Shown here: positions 38,301 to 47,017 of the stretch, piece by piece
Position numbering within the stretch: the stretch's first letter is position 1
Layout of the letters: the number at the start of each line of letters is the position of its first letter
DNA from: Leptoclinus maculatus
Lineage: Eukaryota; Chordata; Actinopteri; Perciformes; Stichaeidae
Assembly (NCBI GenBank): GCA_032191485.1
Contig: JAVDOI010000131.1
Span: 115,001-179,000, forward strand
Length of the DNA stretch: 64,000 nt
Direction: 5' to 3'
Program-made: the position numbers and the translations under genes
Notes under the pieces: model-generated
The model's database searches: none
The model's input: the letters and a program-made list of their open reading frames with translations, nothing else
Told to the model about the DNA's origin: nothing

Positions 38301-41300
38301 TTTTATTTCAGACTCATGAGTCCATATAGCAACAGACACAAATACAACAACAATATATAAAATACAATACGAGGACACCAAGACGCAGGTGTGATCATTG
38401 CAGTTAGAAAGTCACTCGTTGTTAAACACATACAGACATTTGTTCCAATGTTTCCAGAAACAAGAAGAAGACCTTGTGTCACTTTGTGTTGGCTCAGTTA
38501 AGGCTTTTATAATCACATTTTCTGAGTCATTTAATCAACATTTAAATTTGTAGATAAAGTTCCTCAACACCCCCCCCCCCCCCCCAGGTATTCTGCCACG
38601 CACTGTTCCCTTGCTTAGATCTGTTGTGGATTCCCTGCCCCATGGAAATCATTATTGACAGAGTTAAGTTTATCCAGGTCTTGTTTGGCTAAAAAAGACA
38701 AGATATCAGCTCTCTCCATGAGCGTGTCAATAACAGTGCGTCACGCTCTGTCCCCAGCAGTCTGTCCCAGCAGTCTGTCCCCAGCAGTCTGTCCCAGCAG
38801 TCTGTCCCCAGCAGTCTGTCCCCAGCAGTCTGTCCCCAGCAGTCTGTCCCAGCAGTCTGTCCCAGGCACAGGCCACGCGAGTTATAAGACACAACTCTAT
38901 ACGTTTAGACTTGGCTCCTCTATTGATTGCCTCTACAGGGGACGAGCTCGTTTCACAAACACAAATCTCATACTTTTCTTCCTCTGAAACCTGCACATGT
39001 GTTGACATGATGCAGTGCATGCGTGTAGCAGGATGACTGCTATTGATTCCACAACTCACATGTCCAACCTCAGTCATGGGCCGTCTGGTATCAGCCTCGT
39101 ACTGTAATCTCCTCAGAACACACACACACAAACAAAAAGCCGTAAACAAAGGGGAGAAACCGAATCCTTCATCACCTTTTACTTACTTCTTACTCTCCGT
39201 TAACTTCATATCTTGGTGCCCTTGACTGCACTGTCCACGGTCAGCGATGCACAGTCGCAGCCTTGTTTTGAAAAAGCTCCAGCTGTCTCAGTGTCTCAGC
39301 TCTTTAGTCATCCGTTGTAATTTGTCCTTTCATCACAGCTTAATAATGAGCAGATCATCTCCGGCGATATTTTTCTCTCTTTGGATAAGATAGCAGATAA
39401 TGAAAATGTTTGGCGAGGGGGAGGCATGGTGATTACGGAGAATTCAGTGTGTTGAAAAGGGCCCCGTTGGAACAATATTCATACTTAATTAACTTGATTT
39501 AAGACGGACAGAAGCACAGTATGGCCAATAGTATGTGGACACCCCATGTGTCTCACACAAGACGGTGTGTCTTGTGCGGTTTGTTTTGAATGGTTTGTGT
39601 TTGTCACAATGTCCACATGCACCAAGCCAACTCCATTAAGGAAATGGTTTTCCCAGTTTGGCGTTGAAGACCGTAAACCTCAACCCCCATCCAGCACCTT
39701 TGGAATGAGCTAGAACACTGACGAAGAGCCGGGCCTCATCACCCAACATCGGCTTCCAAAATGTGATTTGAAAAGCCTTCCCAGAAGAGCGAGGGCTGTT
39801 ATAGCATCACATTACTGCCCATGGTTTTGGAATGAGCCATTGAACTATTACAGCACATGACGTCATGTTCAGGTGACCACCTACCAGTAGTGTGTGCTCT
39901 TATGTTGAAGAGAGATTTTCTCGTTATTTGCCTAATTTAACAAAAGGCAAACTGAAAATACCTAATAAATGACAAGTGCTGATTGCAAACCGAGGTTTTT
40001 TGGCAGGATTGAATGAGGGTACTGATTCCCCAGATCAGCCAATCAGGAAGTAGTCTGTGAACCAGTTCCCAAACACAGACATATTTACTTAGAGAAACAA
40101 ACCGTCACAAAGGGAGAGAACGAGCAAGACCTCATTGTTGGTGTTTGTTCATCCAAGTATGAAACACACAGTAGCTTCAGCTCGAGAGAGAGAGAGGTGT
40201 AAAGTCGAGTTACGTCTTTTCACAGTCTCGTACATTCTTGACGTGCAAATGTATATTTTAAATTGACAAACCACATTTGGCGGGAATTTCCCCATTAGGA
40301 ATATAGAAATGGCAGCAAGTACTCCGGGACTGCTACAACTGCTCTGACCGATCTGGACCTGGCACCTAATTCAGTCCTTGGTACCATCATTGGTACCAAC
40401 CCATTCACCGTATCGATGGTATTCCCATTGGAACAACTGAGTGTCAGCTGGTTGATGGATGTTTCTATTGTTATCTCTGCTGCTGCAGACCGTAGAGCAA
40501 TAGATGTGATTCCCTTTCTATTCACTCTCACGTCTGTTCCCCCCTCACTGGGAACTCTGAGGCATCTGCTGAGGAAGTGAGTTTGCAAAGCAGAAAATAA
40601 AACCTTGAGTATGTGCAGTCCCCACAATTATACTGACCTGTATCCAAAATGTTTACCCAGTACCAATAGCACTGCTATCTTGTGTAGTGTATTTGACAAG
40701 AAGACTCATTTTACACTTGGAAAGCAACCAAATGTATTGTGAATAGTTGACAGGAAGTTGACTAATCTTAGTCTCTGTACAGAAATAATTTTAGATTATA
40801 GTCGATTTCTTGTCAAGTAAAAACAATACACGCTTTATTCATGCGATAAATACATGTTTAATGTGATCAGTATGTAGAAATAAGTGATTAAAGAAAAGCC
40901 GTGCTGTTTCACTTCGATAAGTCTTCTGAGTGTGCTAATGAATGCATCGTGTTAGAGACCGAGTGAAAAACAATGAATCATCAAAGGGGAAACATGGTCA
41001 TCGTTTTCTTTGCTGTTCAGTCTTTTCGGTTTATTAACAACATAAAGTCAAAATTGTTCACGTAAGTCTTTCAAAATATCAGAAAAAATCATACTTGCTG
41101 TTGAAGCGAATGGGTCAATGCTGCCTTCATGATCCGTCTCACTACCATTATTGTAATACATCAGCCAAGTCGTTGGATTATTATGAGAATGTATAAAATG
41201 TATAGTCCTGATGTTTTTTGGTGTTTCTCGTCAAACCCGGAGTTTAACACAGCCGGAAGTGGGGAGTGACCTGGCAGCAACCTCCAGGTCTGAAAAGTGA

Positions 41301-42306
41301 ACAAGTGAAGCCTTAAAGCTGCATTCTCTCTAGTGTCCACCAGGGGGCGACTCCTCTGGTCCTATAGAAGTCTATGAGAAAATGACTCTACTTCTCTCTT
41401 GATTTATTACCTCAGTAAACATTGTAAACATGAGTTTATGGTCTCAATCTCTAGTTTCAAGTCTTCTTCAATACAGCATGATGTTCATTTAGTACATTAT
41501 GGTCCATTTAGAGTCAAACAGACCATAAAGCAGGGGATGCTTTAGGGCGGGGCTACAAAAACCAAGCTGGCGATGATCAAGTAAAGTGAACGAGAGGGTG
41601 GAGCTAGGAAGTGAGTTTGGTCTTCGATGAGTACTTTATTCACAGGACACACGGATACACACAAGCAGGAAGTGATACACCTCCATCTCCTTCTACACAC
41701 AACAAACTACAACACACAGGAGTCATTATCCCTTCCTGCCACAATGATGCACAATCAAGTGCAATTTCTTCCATAATTGTGTGTTTATGACTCAGGTCCT
41801 ATTAGACGCCTTTCAGTCCCTTCCATAAACAGCCCCATAAGAGGATGAAATGAAACCACATCCATTACTTTCTGGAGAAAAGGACAAAAAAAGGACAAAA
41901 TTCCCAGAAACTGCATTGATTCTTTTAAAAGTAATTCAGAGAGATTATCTGCACGTGTTTGTGAGTATGTTAATATGCGTTAATGCAGTCTGGGAGAGGA
42001 TCCGTTTGAAGATGTACTTAAAATGTCATAGAAGACTTAGTGGTAAAGGCTGAATGTACGGTGACATCATAGATTCTCTAAAAGTGGGGTTGATGCTGTG
42101 TTGGGACAAGTTCCTCACTTAGCTACAGTACATCTTAGTTAGTAGCTCATCTGTTTAGAGTAATTACAGCTGAGTGAGATACCTTTTTTTTGGATCTCAT
42201 TAATCAACACATCTCTAGTGTGTGTGTGTGTGTGTGTGTCTGTCCCCTGTGCCCTTCACTCTGCAGCACTCTGCCAACTCTAACAGTGAGGCTGGCTGGC
42301 TCAGTC

Positions 42307-42403
<97 letters not shown>

Positions 42404-42478
42404 AGTCCCTGTCCCCTGTCCCCAGCAGGGCATTGTGTTGTGCTGACAGGAGCAGTCAGCAACTCAGGCCGATCTTTT

Positions 42479-42542
<64 letters not shown>

Positions 42543-44452
42543 CAGCCTGGGAGCTTTCTGGAACAGCGGTGCCGTTCTTCCTCGCAGTGACCCCTCAGCG
42601 CTCCGTCCTCGGTAGCTCGGCAAAGAGCCGCTCGAGGCTGCCAGCGTGAGGAAACCAGATTCCATGCGGTGTGAGAGGCCCTCAGACAGAGTGGCAGACG
42701 TACGCAGAGTGCTCTACCTGGGTGGGCAGAGGGGGGAGCGGGCCAGAGTTTGTCACTGGTGGTGTGATCTATTGTATGGCAATGACTGCATCACACATGT
42801 ATATGGGAAGGCGTGTAAGTAGCAGGGCTTTAAGGACGCGTTTTAGGCTTTTTGCATGTCATTGCACACCACGTTGTTTCCGTGAATCTGCCGCAGTTGG
42901 GTTTTGGCAACAAACATGGGAAAAAACATCATGGTTGGGCTAAAAGTAAGCATGCAAAGTAAGATAAGCAAAAACAATGTGGCATCACTAACTTCAAAAT
43001 AACTCAGGAACACTTTGGGACGAGTCTCCTGGTTGAAAGTCCTGTGTGCTTTATCTAATCCACCATATGTAGTCTTTTTCACTTTGGCTGTAAGCGTAGC
43101 ATTTCCCCGCTCATGTGTTTACATTGCAGTCAGTACAGACTACGTGACATGTCTGCTGCAGTTATTGCACGCTGAATGACTTACAAATTGTTGTGTAATT
43201 TGCACGCCAATTGGTGAGCGACACAAACCTTATTTGCAAAGCGTCAGAAAAACAACAAACCAAAAATAAAACTTCTATCGAGGGTATCCGTATAACCCAG
43301 TACCAAGTAGTATCAAATCTCCTCTTGACATTTTGTATGCTTTTGCTCGCAGCGAATCACCACAATTGTCATTGACCGACTACCGCATAAACTACAACCC
43401 ATACAGCCGGGATAGACTGCCGGCACACGGCTCTGTGAACAGGGATTCATGAGTGGGCGGCTGGCAGCTACTGGCATCGTCATTTTGTTAAACGATACCC
43501 AGCCCTACTTCTACCTCAACCCTAATAGAGAGGACGTGTCAGCATTGAAAAGTGCTTTATTCATCTTTATTCTTTGATGTTTAACCACTCGGCAACCTCC
43601 GGTTTTGCAGAGTGAAGTCAATGCGGAAGTGTGTTAAAGCTGCATTCTCTCTAGTGTCCACCAGGGGGCGACTCCTCTGGTTGTATAGAAGTCTATGAGA
43701 AAATGACTCTACTTCTCTCTTGATTTATTACCTCAGTAAACATTGTAAACATGAGTTTATGGTCTCAATCTCTAGTTTCAAGTCTTCTTCAATACAGCAT
43801 GATGTTCATTTAGTACATTATGGTCCATTTAGAGTCAAACAGACCATAAAGCAGGGGATGCTTTAGGGGCGGGGCTACACAGTGATTGACAGGTTGCTGC
43901 TGCTACCAGAGAATTTCACTACTTTTTGAGCCAAATCTGCAAAGAACTAGCAATAAGTTTAGATCTGTGCCATATAATTTGGCCTGCTGTTATGTTCCAG
44001 TTACATGTGCTGCCGTGTGAAAGTCTGCGTGTCTTTTGTCACGGTGTGGGTACGTGTCTGTGTATGTATGTATGCACGCCTTTGTGAGCTGGACACAGCT
44101 TGTTTGTAAGTTGTGTCACGCTGCAGCCCAGTGACCCAGACATTATGGAATAAAGAAAGAAAGAACACCAGAGAAAGAGAACTGGTGTTCCTATGTCACG
44201 TCAATTCATCAGGCCTGAAATACATCATAACAGATTGAATCCTCCACAGCATGAAGATGGATTCATCATCATGAGGAAAGAACATTTATTTGTCTTCGTT
44301 GGTTCCGTTTTCCATTTCCAGTGTTTGACCTCTGCTGCTGCTGCTGCGACCTTTAGGCCAGACTGGACTCACGCTGAGGGAACCGAGACGTGCTCTCATG
44401 ATCTCATCCGCAAACCAGTCGCTACTGGTTCAGACCACAGGTTCATTACCAC

Positions 44453-44543
<91 letters not shown>

Positions 44544-46967
44544 GGGGGAGAGGAGGGGTTGCAACAATAGAGGAAGGAGAGAGAAAAAGAGAGGCTGACG
44601 AAGCGATAGGGAGGGAAACTGAAACAAAATGGGACAAAGGGAGAGAAAAGAGAGGGGGATGAAAAGATGAGGGAGGAAGAATAATGATGGAGGAGGCATA
44701 GATGGATGAGAAAGAAGGAAATGATTCAATTGAAGAGATGAGTGCAGACATATGAAAGGATGTGGAGCTCAACAGATAGAAACTTACTGAGAAATATTTC
44801 GTTTTTTTAAATGAGATAAAGAAGAAAAGATGACGAGTCTTTTTTTTATGATGATTAAGTTCAGTCGCACTTGTTTTAACAAATGAATACAACATTCAAA
44901 AAAGCATTCATGATGTTTGTAAATTGAATATATTTCTATTCTGTAAAATGTCATTACATTTGGTAAAGAGCGCATTATGACTTGTTTTGAATTCGAAACT
45001 CAAAGTTTAGGGACTTGGGGCCTGCCTCTGGACTTGCCTGTCTTAACTTGGGACTTGATTCGGGACTAGCTTATCTTGACTTGGGACACGACTGGGGACT
45101 TGCCCAGTTTAGCATTTACATTTCTTAACTGTGGCCGACATTTTGGCAGGCAACAAGTGTGTAGGCAACAAGTGTGTAGGCAACAAGTGTGTAGGCAACA
45201 AGTGTGTAGGCAACAAGTGTGTCTGCTTCAGGTGTCTTCACACTCATTCAGGCGTCTTGCACTCATAGAAATCTGTGTGACAGCAGTTCAAACATGGACG
45301 TGTGGATGCTGACTGCCCTCATGTGGTCCCTCCGGGTGTTTTTTTTGTATTTCCTCATGTCTCATATTGTATTAACAATAAGGCTGTATTTTAATTATGT
45401 GATAAAAGAACACTGTAATCTGTAGCCACAATGTATGGGATGTTTTTACTAATTTCAATATGCCGCATGTTTTATTTAAAGACCCCTATAGATTTGATAG
45501 ATGTGTGGCTGGGGTTAATCAGGGCCGATGATTGTATTACTAAGATCATACTCATAACAGTCATGATGAACCAACGTAACAATAAGTTCACACAGATGCA
45601 TTTGTACCATCCTGGCTTGACTTGGGACCACACGGCTTCAACATAAGTGGATGGTGAAGCGAAGCTAACAAGCTACTATAGCATCCTCCATCTTGGACTC
45701 TCCGTCAGTTCAGTCAAAGGTCAGCGATGTAACGGCAGCTTGCTATTGGCCAGGCAGGCCAATCCCCGCTGTTCAGATTGACTACAGCTGAATTGATTTT
45801 GCCTCAAATTGTTTTTTAAAATGCTGATAGTGAGTATAATCATCTTGATAACTGGTATAAACCTCGGCGTGAGAGTCCTGACTGCAAAAGACAGGCGATA
45901 CATTGAGAAGACGACATCCTCATTAAAAGAATGAGGATGTGAGGATGGAGAGAAAGAAAGAGGAAAAGAGAGTTGAGAATGAGAGCGATGAAGAAATGAA
46001 GAGATACAGGACAAGGATGTGGAAATACCAGCCTGTGTATCTGTGTGATTATTGGTTCGTCACACGCTCATGTTTCTTTCCTCCTCTTGTCCTCACTCTC
46101 CACTCCTCCCATCTTTCTGTCTCTATCTACAGTTTGACATCAACCAGCTGATGACCTCAGTGAATGTAAGCCAAAGCCTCAGTCCCGTCCACAAGCCGCT
46201 CGAGTCTCCCAGCAGCGTCGGCAGCGGCAGCAACAGCGGCGGTAGCGTCGCCGGGGCCAGCGGCATGGGCGTGGAGCAGTCGCCGCTGGACCGCACCAAG
46301 GGCTTCTTCCCCGACGAATCGGAGCCCCTGCTCCGCTGTGACTCCACCTCCAGCAAAGACTCCGCCCTCAGCAGGAACGGCTCCTTCATTACCAAAGGTG
46401 AGAGAGTTATCCTGAAACAGTGTCAGTGACCGGAAACCAGGGCGACTCTTTTGGTATGACTGTACTGATAGCAGAGTTTAAAAAGTACACCTTTATCAAC
46501 CATGACTGCAAGTATAACTGAGATTGTAACATTCGTGAAGTGCCTTCCATCTTACATCAAAATCGCCATCAATGAAGAGGAATGGAGCGTCTTGTTTGAG
46601 ACGCATCAGGCTTTAAAGGCCCTGTCACACTATTGCGTATCGTACTAGCGTATGCGAGCGTATGAAAAATATCACTCATACGCTGGTATACGGTGACAGA
46701 CGCTAGGGGTACGTTAGGCATAGGTTGTATACGTTTCAAGCACGGTGGCATACGCCGGCATATGGCGAGGCAGAAACGTTTTTTTTAAGCATGCTTAAAA
46801 AAGTTGTGCATGTGCGGACGTATGGTTTATACGCTAAGCATACGATCGGCATACGCTGAATACGTGAGAGTAACGTCAGAGGTACGTTACTCATAGGTGG
46901 AGTACGCTGGCCATTCGCTGTCCATACCTGGCATGAAGGTGTACCGTACAACTAGCGTATTGAGAAA

Positions 46968-47017
<50 letters not shown>

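Larger units (their letters stand above)
37102..46132 (+). other. tnfrsf21: tnfrsf21 intron 4 (about 9.0 kb)
   Basis: GTAGGC donor and CTACAG acceptor in phase 0. It contains a minisatellite, a Tc1-like remnant, two CTCF-motif repeat copies, long GT and CA arrays, a long GA array and other dispersed repeats. The remaining stretches (for example 38.0-38.5, 39.9-41.2, 44.6-45.0 and 45.4-46.1 kb) show no gene. Confidence 0.85.
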
